DNA of 64,000 bases from an uncultured Fibrobacter sp. (GCA_934700345.1 CAKUXP010000008.1:1-64000), one strand, 5' to 3'. Positions 1-10,110 are shown, counted from the first letter of the stretch. Notes: a model not told the origin generated them from the letters alone. A program made the numbers and translations.

Positions 1-60
1 TTGGACCTGGTCTTCCTGTCGTTCGTCCAGGCGGCCTTGATCTTTATTTGGATCAGATAG
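1..60 (+). CDS. 3' end of a possible membrane protein gene, truncated by the window edge
   Basis: Frame 1 is open from the first base to a TAG at 58-60 and encodes about 19 residues, mostly hydrophobic, ending FIWIR. This looks like the last transmembrane helix of a membrane protein read on the plus strand toward the rpsG terminator. The fragment is too short to assign to a family, and an open frame this short could arise by chance. Confidence 0.25.
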   Translation: MDLVFLSFVQAALIFIWIR

Positions 61-146
61 CGTCAACAGGCCGTAATCAGATAAAGCATGTGATAAAAAT
101 ACTAACGCGCAGAATTTTTTGCAACCCATAAAAAATTTCAACGCAC

Positions 147-176
147 AAAAAGCCCCGCTTTGCAGCAGGGCTTTTT
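147..176 (-). terminator. Rho-independent terminator after rpsG
   Basis: Inverted repeat with arms AGCCCCGC and GCAGGGCT around a short loop, flanked by A-runs and T-runs on both sides. On the minus strand the hairpin ends in TTTTT about 25 nt past the rpsG stop. It ends the rpsL-rpsG transcript before any fusA gene, so the usual str-operon continuation is absent here. The symmetric flanks mean it could also stop plus-strand transcripts. Confidence 0.8.
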
Positions 177-199
177 CCAAAACAAAGGATTAAGCGATA

Positions 200-676
200 T
201 TAGAAGCGGAAGTGCGCAAAAGCACGGTTCGCTTCGGCCATCTTGTGCACGTCCTGCTTCTTGCGAACGGCATTGCCTTCGTTGTTCTTGGCAGAAACGA
301 GTTCCGCGGCGAGGCGTTCGGCCATGTTCGCTTCGGTGCGGTTACGGGCGGCGTCAAGCAGCCAGCGGAGCGCCAAAGCCTTGGCACGGTCCGGAGCGAC
401 TTCCATCGGCACCTGGTAGTTGGCACCACCAACGCGACGGGACTTCACCTCGAGCTTCGGCTTGATGTTTTCAAGGCATTCTTCGAACTTTTCAAGCGGA
501 GAACCTTCGCCTTCCACCTTCTTGTTCAAGATGTCAAGCGCCGTATAGACAATCTGTTCCGCAATCGTCTTCTTGCCCTGCTTGAGGACCACGCCAATAA
601 GCTCCGTGATAAGGACGGAATGATAGCGCGGATCCGGAATGGTGTGCTTGTGAATGGTCTTTCTTCTTCTAGACAT
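200..676 (-). CDS. rpsG: 30S ribosomal protein S7
   Basis: S7 nucleates assembly of the 30S head by binding the 3' domain of 16S rRNA, and it contacts tRNA at the E site. The 158-residue product has the normal family length. It starts MSRRRK and carries the conserved segment GGANYQVPMEV near residues 78-88 and the C-terminal run ANRAFAHFRF. It lies 12 nt after rpsL and is the last gene before the terminator at 147-176. fusA and a second tuf do not follow, so the str operon has been split in this lineage. Confidence 0.97.
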   Translation of the reverse strand: MSRRRKTIHKHTIPDPRYHSVLITELIGVVLKQGKKTIAEQIVYTALDILNKKVEGEGSPLEKFEECLENIKPKLEVKSRRVGGANYQVPMEVAPDRAKALALRWLLDAARNRTEANMAERLAAELVSAKNNEGNAVRKKQDVHKMAEANRAFAHFRF

Positions 677-688
677 ATCGCCCTTCCT

Positions 689-1072
689 TTACTTCTTCGC
701 CGGAGCTTTTCTCTTAACGCCGTACTTGGAACGCGCCTGGTTACGACCGTTCACTGCCTGGGTATCAAGCGTACCGCGGATGATGTGGTAACGGACACCC
801 GGAACGTCCTTGACACGACCGCCGCGGATTAGGACGATGGAGTGTTCCTGGAGGTTGTGTCCTTCGCCCGGAATATAGGCGGTTACTTCCATCTTGTTCG
901 AGAGGCGGACACGCGCAATCTTACGGAGAGCGGAGTTCGGCTTCTTCGGCGTGGTGGTATAGACACGGGTGCAGACACCGCGCTTTTGCGGACTTTGCTT
1001 CAAAGCCGGCGAAGCGGTTCTGTTGAGAATTTTCTCGCGGCCCTTGCGGACGAGCTGTTGTATAGTAGGCAT
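689..1072 (-). CDS. rpsL: 30S ribosomal protein S12
   Basis: S12 sits at the decoding centre and controls translational accuracy. The 127-residue protein starts MPTIQQLVRKGRE and contains TTPKKPNSALRK and the loop GRVKDVPGVRYH. The lysines whose replacement gives streptomycin resistance in other bacteria (in PKKPNSA and GRVKDLPG-type loops) are unaltered. The gene has its own promoter at 1102-1129 in the gap behind rpoC, so rpsL-rpsG can be expressed independently of rpoBC. Confidence 0.97.
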   Translation of the reverse strand: MPTIQQLVRKGREKILNRTASPALKQSPQKRGVCTRVYTTTPKKPNSALRKIARVRLSNKMEVTAYIPGEGHNLQEHSIVLIRGGRVKDVPGVRYHIIRGTLDTQAVNGRNQARSKYGVKRKAPAKK

Positions 1073-1101
1073 TGTTCTGTTTCCCTAATTTTGGAAGTCC
1101 A

Positions 1102-1129
1102 AATATAGTTCTTTTTCGAATAATTTCAA
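1102..1129 (-). promoter_or_regulatory. Promoter for rpsL-rpsG
   Basis: On the minus strand a -35 box TTGAAA (1124-1129) is separated by 16 bp from a -10 box TATATT (1102-1107). It lies about 30 nt upstream of the rpsL start in the short rpoC-rpsL gap. The match to the sigma-70 consensus is good and the spacing matches other candidate promoters in this window. Confidence 0.7.
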
Positions 1130-1143
1130 GTTTTACCTCTCGA

Positions 1144-4100
1144 TTATTCGGGATTTTCACCGTTATCTTCCGAGGCTTCGGAACCGGTATCCGGCATCAC
1201 AAAGTCGACGCCACCGTTCTGGCCTTCGTAGTCCTGCTCCTGTGCGGCGCGATTTGCAGCAGCTTCCGCTTCGGCATCGGCATCGATGACCACGACGTCA
1301 CGCAAGTGGCGCGCACCAGTTCCGCAAGGAATCAGATGGCCCATGATGACGTTTTCCTTAAGACCCATCAACGGATCCACACTACCTTCGATAGCGGCAC
1401 GAGTGAGGATCTTGGTTGTTTCCTGGAAGGACGCCGCGGAGATGAAGCTATCCGTCGAGAGCGAGGACTTGGTGATACCGAGGAGCATCGGAATTCCCGA
1501 AGCTTCGTTCTTGCCTTCCTTCCTCAACGAATCGTTTTTCACGCGCAAGCGCGCCTTGGAGATTTCTTCGTCTTGCAAGAGATCGGAATCCCCAGGATCG
1601 GAAATTTTAACCTTACGCATCATCTGGCGGACGATGCATTCGATATGCTTATCGGCGATGGCCACGCCCTGCAAGCGATAAACCGCCTGGATTTCGTTTA
1701 CCAGGTGACGCTGAACCGCTTCGGGGCCCTGCACGCGGAGAATATCGTGCGGATCCACGGAGCCATCGCAAATCTTCTGGCCTCTGCGAACACGGTCGCC
1801 TTCGAGAACCGCCAGGTGACGTCCGCGGGGAACGAGAACGCTCGATTCTTCGTCACCGTTCTTGATGATCACCTTCTGGTTGCCGCGTTCTTCGTTGCCG
1901 TAAGAGACAATACCGTCGATCGGGGCGATAACCGCCACATTCTTCGGAATGCGCGCTTCGAAAAGCTCCGCGACACGGGGAAGACCGCCGGTAATATCCT
2001 TGGTCTTTCCGACTGCGCGGGGAAGCTTCGCGAGGATTTCGCCCGGTTCCGCCTTGTCGCCTTCGTGAACCGTCAGAATGGCTCCATCCGGCAGGTAGTA
2101 AACGCCCTGACGTTCACCGCTCGCATCGACAACGTTAATCGCCGGACGGTGCTTGCCGTGACGGTCGCTGATAACAGTCCACGTTTCCACGCCGGTCACA
2201 TCGTCCTTATCGACGCGATAAGTTGTATTTTCAATCAAATCGACGAACTGGATTTTACCGCTAGCGTTGCTGAGGACGGGCTGGGTGTAAGGATCCCATT
2301 CAAAGAGCTTGGCGTCCTTCTTGACCGTATCGCCGTCGTTTACATAGAGCGTTGCGCCATAAGGAATCTGCCAACGACCCTTGTTAATTCCGGTAGAGTC
2401 AAAGATGACGAGTTCGCCCATCCGGCTCACCACGACCTTGTTGCCGCCGTGTTCGAGCGTGTTGACATTTTCGAGTTCAATCCGGCCATCGACCGGAGCG
2501 CTCTTCGAATTTTCGACAGTCAGACGGCTCGAAGCACCACCGATATGGAACGTTCTCAGCGTCAGCTGCGTACCCGGTTCACCGATGGACTGTGCAGCGA
2601 TAACGCCGACAGCCTCGCCCAGATCGACCGGGCGACCGGACGCCAGCATACGTCCATAGCACTTGGCGCAGACACCGTTGCGCGCTTCGCAGGTCAGGAC
2701 CGAACGCATCTTCACATGTTCAAGACCGGTTGCAGAAATCTTCGAAAGGTCGCGTTCCGTGACGAGTTCGCCGGCCTTGACGATGACTTCGCCCGTCACC
2801 GGATGCACAATATCTTCGACCGGAGCGCGTCCCAAAAGACGTTCTTCGAGCGAGATGATCGTATCGTCACCGTCCTTGTAAGCGGAAATGTCGATACCTT
2901 CCTTCGTATGGCAATCTTCTTCGACAATGACGAGGTCCTGTGCCACATCGACCAGACGGCGGGTCAAGTAACCGGCGTCTGCCGTTTTCAGAGCGGTATC
3001 GGCCAGACCTTTACGCGCACCGTGAGCCGAAATGAAGTATTCCATTTCATTCAGGCCTTCGCGGAAGCAGGATTTGATCGGGTTTTCGATAACTTCCTGT
3101 CCACCGAGCTGCTTCGTCGGCTTCTGCATCAGGCCACGCATACCGGAAAGCTGCTTGATCTGTTCACGGCTACCGCGAGCGCCGGAATCCGCCATCATAT
3201 AGACCGGGTTGAAACCGTCGCGGTCGTGCGAAAGGAGATCCCATTGCTTGGCCGCCACGTCGCCGGTAGTCTTGGACCACACGTCGATAATCTGGTTATA
3301 GCGTTCGCCATCGGTAATCACGCCGTCTTCATAGAGTTCACGAATACGGTTGACCTTTTCCGTCGCTTCTTCGAGCATCTTTTGCTTCTCGGGCGGAATG
3401 ATCATCTCCGCGATAGCGACCGACGATCCCGAAATCATAGCCCACTTGTAACCGAGAGCCTTGAGGTCATCGAGGTATTCAACCGTAACCCGGTTTCCCG
3501 TGCGACGATACAAATCATCGATGGACTTCGCTATGACCTTCTTGCTGAACGTCTCGTTTGCAAAGCCGACATCGTTCGGGATGATTTCGTTCAGGATAAT
3601 GCGTCCCATCGTTGTCTTGATGAGGGACGGTTCCTTCAGCGTAAGGAACTTGACCTTCTGCCCTGCCTTCGCCACGACATCGCGATTGCCGTTATCGTTT
3701 GGCTGTTCCGTGAAGCAGGGAGTATCCGTTTCGAGAGCGCCCATATAGACCTTGCGGCCTGCAGGCAGCTGGAGATAGCACTCGGCATTCAGGTCGATAA
3801 CACCGTTTCCGTAAGCGCGGAGAGCTTCGGCAGCGTCATAGAAGCGCATCCCGGCCCCCTTGCGGTTTGGGCGCGGCTTCGAAATATAATACAGCCCAAG
3901 AACAATATCCTGTCCCGGAACAGCGATCGGCTGACCGGATGCCGGATGCAGAATGTTGTTCGACGAAAGCATAAGAACGCGGCATTCGAGCTGCGTTTCA
4001 AAGGAGAGCGGAAGGTGCACAGCCATCTGGTCACCGTCAAAGTCCGCGTTGAAAGCGGTACAGACGAGCGGGTGCAGACGGATGGCACTGCCTTCGATGA

Positions 4101-5628
4101 GCTTCGGATAGAAAGCCTGGATACCCAAGCGGTGAAGGGTCGGAGCGCGGTTTAACATCACCGGATGGTCTTCGATAATCTGTTCGAGAATATCCCAGAC
4201 TTCAGGACGCTCGGCATCGACAAACTTCTTTGCAGCCTTGAGCGTATAGACCACGCCGTCTTCTTCTAGGCGCTGGATAATGAACGGCTTGTAAAGTTCG
4301 AGAGCCATCCGCTTCGGAAGACCGCACTGATGCATCTTCAGTTCCGGCCCGACGACAATGACGGAACGCCCGGAATAGTCCACGCGCTTACCGAGAAGGT
4401 TCATACGGAAACGTCCCTGCTTGCCCTTTAGAAGTTCGGAAAGGGACTTGAGCGGGCGGTTAGAACCGGTGCGAGCCGTGCGACGTCCGCTATCGAACAA
4501 CTGATCCACCGCTTCCTGAAGCATCCGCTTTTCGTTGCAGAGAATCACGTCCGGAGCCTTGATATCGATTAGCTTCTTCAGACGGTTGTTGCGATTGATG
4601 ACCCGACGGTAAAGCTCGTTCAGGTCAGAAGTCGCAAAACGACCGCCGTCCAGCGGAACCAGCGGACGCAGATCGGGCGGAATCACCGGGAGAACGTCCA
4701 GAATCATCCATTCGGGCTGGTTCGAAAGATTCTTCGCCTGCGCCGGATACATTCTGCGGAATTCGCACAGGGCGTCGAGCAGATTAAATTCCTTGCCTTC
4801 GCTCTTCGCGGCATAGCCGCCCTTGCGTTCCCCGTCGGAACCGACGACGCCATACTTGAAGTCTTCGACCTTTTCGGCGAGTTCCTTCGCCCACGGCATA
4901 TCGCTGTTCTTCTTTTTTTCCGGATTCTCGTAGTAAGAATAGAAGTCGTCCATCTGGGACTTCTTGAAAGCTTCGACGATTTTCAGACGCTTGATCGCCT
5001 CGTCGCGCTTCGTCTTGGACTTTGACTGGGCTTCGATGCGAAGTTCGTCCGAAAGCTCGACAAAATCGACCTGGGCGAGAAGCTGCTTCAAGGCAGCGGC
5101 GCCCATTTTCGCCGTGAAATGGCGCCCTTCCCTTTCAAGGTCGATATACTTATTCTCGTCGATAAGCTCATTCGGAGCCAAATCCGTATCGCCCGGATCG
5201 AGAACAATATACTTCTCGTAATAGATGACGTTATCGAGTGACTTGGTGTCGAGATTCAGGAGAGCGCCAAGCACACACGGCTGGTTCTTGACGAACCAGA
5301 CATGCGCAAGGGGAATGGCGAGCTCGATATGTCCCATGCGTTCGCGACGAACCTTGGAATGGGTAACTTCCACGCCACAACGGTCGCAGATAACGCCCTT
5401 GAAACGAATCCGCTTATACTTGCCGCAGTTGCATTCCCAGTTCTTGACGGGTCCGAAAATACGTTCGCAGAACAAGCCGTCACGTTCCGGTTTGAAAGAA
5501 CGATAATTGATCGTTTCTGGCTTGGTGACTTCACCATAAGACCACTGACGAATCAATTCAGGAGAAGCAAGGTGAATGGAAACTTCACCATTATTGCTTT
5601 CAGAATAATCGAAAGTTTCTTCTGACAT
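1144..5628 (-). CDS. rpoC: DNA-directed RNA polymerase subunit beta'
   Basis: Largest subunit of RNA polymerase, forming the clamp and half of the active site. The first zinc site is C66, C68, C81 and C84 (ECNCG, CDRCG). The catalytic magnesium loop NADFDGDQM is at 527-535, with D529, D531 and D533. The second zinc site lies in the LTCEARNGVCAKCYG region. The length is about 1494 residues. The chosen ATG at 5628 begins MSEETF; it is one base after the rpoB stop and is preceded by GGAG inside the rpoB 3' end. A start 10 codons upstream would lie within rpoB. The acidic tail (GSEASEDNGENPE) is not conserved in general. Confidence 0.97.
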   Translation of the reverse strand: MSEETFDYSESNNGEVSIHLASPELIRQWSYGEVTKPETINYRSFKPERDGLFCERIFGPVKNWECNCGKYKRIRFKGVICDRCGVEVTHSKVRRERMGHIELAIPLAHVWFVKNQPCVLGALLNLDTKSLDNVIYYEKYIVLDPGDTDLAPNELIDENKYIDLEREGRHFTAKMGAAALKQLLAQVDFVELSDELRIEAQSKSKTKRDEAIKRLKIVEAFKKSQMDDFYSYYENPEKKKNSDMPWAKELAEKVEDFKYGVVGSDGERKGGYAAKSEGKEFNLLDALCEFRRMYPAQAKNLSNQPEWMILDVLPVIPPDLRPLVPLDGGRFATSDLNELYRRVINRNNRLKKLIDIKAPDVILCNEKRMLQEAVDQLFDSGRRTARTGSNRPLKSLSELLKGKQGRFRMNLLGKRVDYSGRSVIVVGPELKMHQCGLPKRMALELYKPFIIQRLEEDGVVYTLKAAKKFVDAERPEVWDILEQIIEDHPVMLNRAPTLHRLGIQAFYPKLIEGSAIRLHPLVCTAFNADFDGDQMAVHLPLSFETQLECRVLMLSSNNILHPASGQPIAVPGQDIVLGLYYISKPRPNRKGAGMRFYDAAEALRAYGNGVIDLNAECYLQLPAGRKVYMGALETDTPCFTEQPNDNGNRDVVAKAGQKVKFLTLKEPSLIKTTMGRIILNEIIPNDVGFANETFSKKVIAKSIDDLYRRTGNRVTVEYLDDLKALGYKWAMISGSSVAIAEMIIPPEKQKMLEEATEKVNRIRELYEDGVITDGERYNQIIDVWSKTTGDVAAKQWDLLSHDRDGFNPVYMMADSGARGSREQIKQLSGMRGLMQKPTKQLGGQEVIENPIKSCFREGLNEMEYFISAHGARKGLADTALKTADAGYLTRRLVDVAQDLVIVEEDCHTKEGIDISAYKDGDDTIISLEERLLGRAPVEDIVHPVTGEVIVKAGELVTERDLSKISATGLEHVKMRSVLTCEARNGVCAKCYGRMLASGRPVDLGEAVGVIAAQSIGEPGTQLTLRTFHIGGASSRLTVENSKSAPVDGRIELENVNTLEHGGNKVVVSRMGELVIFDSTGINKGRWQIPYGATLYVNDGDTVKKDAKLFEWDPYTQPVLSNASGKIQFVDLIENTTYRVDKDDVTGVETWTVISDRHGKHRPAINVVDASGERQGVYYLPDGAILTVHEGDKAEPGEILAKLPRAVGKTKDITGGLPRVAELFEARIPKNVAVIAPIDGIVSYGNEERGNQKVIIKNGDEESSVLVPRGRHLAVLEGDRVRRGQKICDGSVDPHDILRVQGPEAVQRHLVNEIQAVYRLQGVAIADKHIECIVRQMMRKVKISDPGDSDLLQDEEISKARLRVKNDSLRKEGKNEASGIPMLLGITKSSLSTDSFISAASFQETTKILTRAAIEGSVDPLMGLKENVIMGHLIPCGTGARHLRDVVVIDADAEAEAAANRAAQEQDYEGQNGGVDFVMPDTGSEASEDNGENPE

Positions 5629-5629
5629 A

Positions 5630-8600
5630 TTACTTTTCTCCAATAGTCTTGATGTCAAGGCAGAGCGAACGGACTTCGCGAATCATTACGTTGAAGGATT
5701 CGGGGATGCCCGGTTCCGGCGTATTCTTGCCGTGGACAATCGCATCGTAAATCTTGGAACGGCCCATCACGTCGTCGGACTTTACTGTCAAAAGTTCCTG
5801 GAGCGTGTAAGCGGCACCGTAGGCTTCGAGAGCCCAGACTTCCATTTCACCGAAGCGCTGGCCACCGAACTGGCTCTTTCCGCCGAGCGGTTGCTGCGTG
5901 ACAAGCGCATACGAACCGATCGAACGGGCGTGGATCTTGTCTTCCACCAAGTGTCCGAGCTTGAGATAATACATATAGCCGATAGTTACCGGATTCAGGA
6001 AGGCTTCGCCGGTACGTCCATCGTAAAGTTTCGCCTTGCCGACGATGTGTCCGTTTTCGGGATCCATCTTGTAATCGACAATCGGCATCTTCTGGTAAGC
6101 TCTTTCGAGTTCGCCGACGATATCGTCAAACGACGCACCGTCAAATACAGGCGTTGCAATCTTCATGCCGAGAACCTTTGCGGCCCAGCCCAGGTGAACT
6201 TCGAGAACCTGGCCGACGTTCATACGGGAAGGAACGCCCAGCGGATTCAGAAGGATCTGAATGGGACGACCATCTTCGGTAAACGGCATATCTTCGACAG
6301 GTACGATTTTCGAAACGCAACCTTTGTTACCGTGGCGACCCGCCATTTTGTCGCCCACCGAGAGACGGCGTTTCTTGGCGATATAGACTTTTACGGTCTG
6401 GAGTACGCCGGGCTTGAGTTCATCGCCCTTCGTCACCTTGTCGATTTCCTTTTCCATCGTCCGGGTCAGCCGATCGACCGATTCGCGGGCAACGGTGAGC
6501 AGACTGGAGGCCTTGTCCTGAATTTCCGCATCATCGCGGACAAACGTCGAAGACGGAGCAAGAGAAAGCAGGTCGAGACCGCGAAGCGTCCTTTCCGAAA
6601 GGGTCGAGCCATCCGGAATGCGGACCTCGTGCGTATCGAAATCGACGATATTTCCCGAAGTCTTGCCGACAAGCATATTCACCATCGCATTGGCGCAGGT
6701 GTTCTTGATCTTGTCGATATCGGCCTGGAACTTTTCCTTAACCTCGTTGATCTTTTCCTGATCCTCTGCACGGCTCTTCTTGTCGTTATGGTCCTTGCGG
6801 CTGAAAACGCGAGTTTCAATGACCACGCCCTTCATGCCCGGAGGCGCAACAAGCGACGTGTCGCGGACATCGCCCGCCTTTTCTCCAAAGATGGCGCGAA
6901 GCAGGCGCTCTTCCGGAGAAAGTTCCGTTTCGCCCTTCGGCGTCACCTTTCCAACGAGAATGTCGTCAGCGTGGACCTCGGCACCGACACGGATGATGCC
7001 ACGTTCATCGAGATTTTTCAGGGCATCTTCTCCGACATTCGGAATTTCTCGAGTGAGTTCTTCCGGACCGCGTTTCGTTTCGCGGACTTCCACTTCGTAT
7101 TCCTCGATGTGGATTGACGTAAAGGCGTCCTTGATCGCCAACTCCTCGGAAACAATGACCGCATCTTCGTAGTTGTAACCATTCCACGGGATAAACGCAA
7201 TGAGGATGTTCTTTCCGAGAGCAAGTTCGCCGTGATCCGTCGAAGCGCCGTCAGCAAGCACATCGCCTTTCTTTACAAAGTCGCCGACATTCACGACGGG
7301 CTTCTGGTTGATGCAGGAATCCTGGTTGGAACGTTCGAACTTGCGCAGCTTGTATTCGTCAATCGGTTCATGATCGAGGAATTCAAAGTTTTCACCGAGA
7401 CCGTCTAGCGGCTGGAATTCGCCGTTAGAATCAATCGTTCCGCGCTCCACGACAACATTCATCGCATCGACAAACTTGACGCGGCCTTCATGCTTGGCGC
7501 GGACAACGGTTCCCGAATCCAGGGCGGCACGGCATTCAAGTCCCGTTCCGACGACAGGAGCTTCCGAGCGAAGCAGCGGCACAGCCTGGCGCTGCATGTT
7601 CGAACCCATCAACGCACGGTTTGCGTCATCGTGTTCAAGGAACGGAATCAGACCCGCAGCGACAGAAATAATCTGCTGCGGAGAAACATCCATCAGGTCT
7701 ATCCGCGCGGAAACAGCTTCCTCGTCCATGGAATTCACATCGATCTTCGGGACAGAGCCTTCGGCAAAACGCCCGGAATCATCGATTTGTCCCCCCGGCA
7801 CAACGCGCGCCTTGAGCGGATATTCATCCTTTTCGCGGACCATCACAAAATCTTCCGCAAAGGCGGCAAGCTGGTGGCGATCGGAGATATTCTTCTTTTC
7901 TTCTTCCGAAGATGCACTCGACAGCATCGAATCGAACAGCGGGTCAAACGCAGCGGAAACCAGGGCCGTATTCGCCGGAGCGATGTTGAACGCATCTTCC
8001 TCGTCAGCGGTCAGATAGACGATGAAAGACGAAACCACTTCGTAAAGAATCGACGAGACAAGAACATAATCCGCCTTGCCGGAGAACGATTCGAGCGAAG
8101 TCCCGTTACGTACAAAGTAACTGGTTCCGTCCGCATTCCTGAATTCAAAGACCTTGTTCACGAAGGAATCGAACAGGATGCGCTGGTTATTGTCGAGATT
8201 CGAGCGGACCTCCGCAACTTCCTTTGCGGAAAGTTCGAGCTGAACAAAAAGACGCGGTTCGCGGACAAAGCCCTTGTAAAGTCCAAAGTGCCACTTTTCT
8301 TCGGGGAAGTAGCAGACCTTGCCCTTGGAATCCTTGAATTCCATTAGACCGACAATACGGTACGGCGTTTCGATAAAGCCAAAATGGTTTACCACCGCAA
8401 ATGTCGCGAGCGAGTTGATAAGACCGATATTCGGACCTTCCGGTGTTTCGATCGGGCAGAGACGTCCGTAATGCGTATAATGGACGTCACGGACTTCAAA
8501 GCCTGCACGATCGCGAGAAAGACCACCCGGACCGAGCGCAGAAAGACGACGCTTGTGAGTCAGCTCGGAAAGCGGATTCATCTGGTCCATGAACTGCGAA

Positions 8601-10006
8601 AGCTGGCTCGAACAGAAGAACGCCTGCACAACGGAATTTACCGTGCGGGTATTTACCAGATCACGCGGAGTCGGTGTTTCGTTATCTCCCGAAGTAAAAT
8701 TCTCGCGGATGACTCGGCTCATGCGGGAAAGTCCGACAGAGAGCTGGTTCGCGACAAGTTCACCGACGGAACGCGTACGGCGATTGCCCAAATGGTCGAT
8801 ATCGTCCAGATTGTATCCATCGAGATCGCAATAGAGACCGACCATATACTCGATAATGCCGAGGAAGTCAGCCTCCGTCATCGTCATCGTGTTGAGCGAC
8901 GGCTTCGACAGATTGTTTTCGGACAGGATTTTTTCTATCGCCGGCGTATAGACTTTCGCATTCAGACGGTAGCGCCCCACTTCGCCTAGATCATACTTCC
9001 GCGGATCGTCGAGGAACGTACTTTCAAACGCAATCTGCGCCGTAGCCATGTTCGGCGCATCTTCCTGGGATTGGTGCATCACAAAGTAGATGAGCTTCAG
9101 AGCGTCTTCCTTCGTCTTGCACTTGTCAATGAGAAGCGTATTGTGAATTAGCAGATTTTCTTCGTTCTTGGCAAGGAACGAAACTTCGAAAAGCCCGCTT
9201 TCCGTCAAGCGAGCGGCACACTTGTCATCAAACACGCGGTTCGCATCGAGAATCACTTCGCCCGAAGACGTATCGATAACGTCCGCAGCGACAATGCGAC
9301 CGTAATACTGGTCCATGTTCCCGACAGAAAGCGTGACATTTTCCAAGTTCTTGTAGAAGAGGGCGATGATTTCCGCGGTCGTTTCAAATCCGATGCAACG
9401 TAAAAGCGCCGTTGCGGGGATTTTCTTCTTGCGGTCGATAATCAGGTAAAGGATATCACCGTCCGTATTGAATTCCACCCACGCTCCGCGATGCGGGATG
9501 ATACGGCTTTTATAGTTGGAACGTCCGTTGGGAAGCAGTTCCTCGTCAAAGCTCACGCCGGGAGAACGGTGCAACTGGGAAACGACAACGCGTTCCGCAC
9601 CGTTGATGATAAACGTTCCGTTGTCCGTCATGATCGGAAGTTCGCAGATCAGGACGTCGTTCTTAATTTCTTCTTTCAGCTTGCGATCTTCCCCGTCTTC
9701 CTCGAAGACCTGGAGCGAAAGATTCGCATGGAGCGGAATGGAATGTGTCAGACCGCGTTCACGGCATTCACGAAGACTGTACTTGGGAATACCGAAGAAA
9801 TAGCCCTCGTACTTTAGCGCGAAGAGCCTCTTCATGTCTGTGATGGGGAAAATGTCTTGGAAAACGCGTTCCAGACCTACTTTGAGACGCTTCTCGGGAG
9901 GAACGCCCTTTTGGAGGAAGTGGTCATAAGAAGCTTTCTGCACTTCGACCAGATACGGAAGTTCCAACTGGAACTTATTGGAGGAATAATTCTTTCGCTC
10001 CGTCAT
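5630..10006 (-). CDS. rpoB: DNA-directed RNA polymerase subunit beta
   Basis: Second-largest RNA polymerase subunit, forming the catalytic lobe opposite beta'. At 1458 residues it is longer than the roughly 1340 of E. coli, so lineage-specific insertions are likely. The rifampicin-binding segment is recognisable as SSQLSQFMDQMNPLSEL followed by THKRRLSALGPGGLSRDRAG. The usual D, H and S drug-contact residues are present. The C-terminal block GGQRFGEMEVWALEAYGA is intact. It follows rplL after 104 nt containing an attenuator-like hairpin and is followed by rpoC after one base. Residues in the drug pocket differ slightly from E. coli (see findings). Confidence 0.97.
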   Translation of the reverse strand: MTERKNYSSNKFQLELPYLVEVQKASYDHFLQKGVPPEKRLKVGLERVFQDIFPITDMKRLFALKYEGYFFGIPKYSLRECRERGLTHSIPLHANLSLQVFEEDGEDRKLKEEIKNDVLICELPIMTDNGTFIINGAERVVVSQLHRSPGVSFDEELLPNGRSNYKSRIIPHRGAWVEFNTDGDILYLIIDRKKKIPATALLRCIGFETTAEIIALFYKNLENVTLSVGNMDQYYGRIVAADVIDTSSGEVILDANRVFDDKCAARLTESGLFEVSFLAKNEENLLIHNTLLIDKCKTKEDALKLIYFVMHQSQEDAPNMATAQIAFESTFLDDPRKYDLGEVGRYRLNAKVYTPAIEKILSENNLSKPSLNTMTMTEADFLGIIEYMVGLYCDLDGYNLDDIDHLGNRRTRSVGELVANQLSVGLSRMSRVIRENFTSGDNETPTPRDLVNTRTVNSVVQAFFCSSQLSQFMDQMNPLSELTHKRRLSALGPGGLSRDRAGFEVRDVHYTHYGRLCPIETPEGPNIGLINSLATFAVVNHFGFIETPYRIVGLMEFKDSKGKVCYFPEEKWHFGLYKGFVREPRLFVQLELSAKEVAEVRSNLDNNQRILFDSFVNKVFEFRNADGTSYFVRNGTSLESFSGKADYVLVSSILYEVVSSFIVYLTADEEDAFNIAPANTALVSAAFDPLFDSMLSSASSEEEKKNISDRHQLAAFAEDFVMVREKDEYPLKARVVPGGQIDDSGRFAEGSVPKIDVNSMDEEAVSARIDLMDVSPQQIISVAAGLIPFLEHDDANRALMGSNMQRQAVPLLRSEAPVVGTGLECRAALDSGTVVRAKHEGRVKFVDAMNVVVERGTIDSNGEFQPLDGLGENFEFLDHEPIDEYKLRKFERSNQDSCINQKPVVNVGDFVKKGDVLADGASTDHGELALGKNILIAFIPWNGYNYEDAVIVSEELAIKDAFTSIHIEEYEVEVRETKRGPEELTREIPNVGEDALKNLDERGIIRVGAEVHADDILVGKVTPKGETELSPEERLLRAIFGEKAGDVRDTSLVAPPGMKGVVIETRVFSRKDHNDKKSRAEDQEKINEVKEKFQADIDKIKNTCANAMVNMLVGKTSGNIVDFDTHEVRIPDGSTLSERTLRGLDLLSLAPSSTFVRDDAEIQDKASSLLTVARESVDRLTRTMEKEIDKVTKGDELKPGVLQTVKVYIAKKRRLSVGDKMAGRHGNKGCVSKIVPVEDMPFTEDGRPIQILLNPLGVPSRMNVGQVLEVHLGWAAKVLGMKIATPVFDGASFDDIVGELERAYQKMPIVDYKMDPENGHIVGKAKLYDGRTGEAFLNPVTIGYMYYLKLGHLVEDKIHARSIGSYALVTQQPLGGKSQFGGQRFGEMEVWALEAYGAAYTLQELLTVKSDDVMGRSKIYDAIVHGKNTPEPGIPESFNVMIREVRSLCLDIKTIGEK

Positions 10007-10044
10007 TTAAAAACCTCATCCAGTGAAAAAACCTTGAACACGGG

Positions 10045-10077
10045 AAAAACACCAAAAGCCCACACAAGCGTGCAGGC
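10045..10077 (-). terminator. Attenuator-like hairpin between rplL and rpoB
   Basis: On the minus strand GCCTGCAC and GTGTGGGC form an 8-bp stem with two G-U pairs around a GCTT loop. The stem is followed by TTTT, then GGTG and another T-run. It lies between the rplL stop and the rpoB start. The imperfect stem and split U-tract suggest partial termination, which is how E. coli lowers rpoBC output relative to ribosomal proteins. Confidence 0.5.
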
Positions 10078-10110
10078 ATTTGGAATGTTCTAATTAAAGA
10101 ACTGAAGACA

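Noticed and set aside
1072..4155. A 1027-codon open frame on the plus strand opposite rpoC
   Set aside because: It is the complement of strongly conserved RpoC coding sequence, has no ribosome-binding site, and its translation lacks domain patterns. It is a codon-bias shadow.
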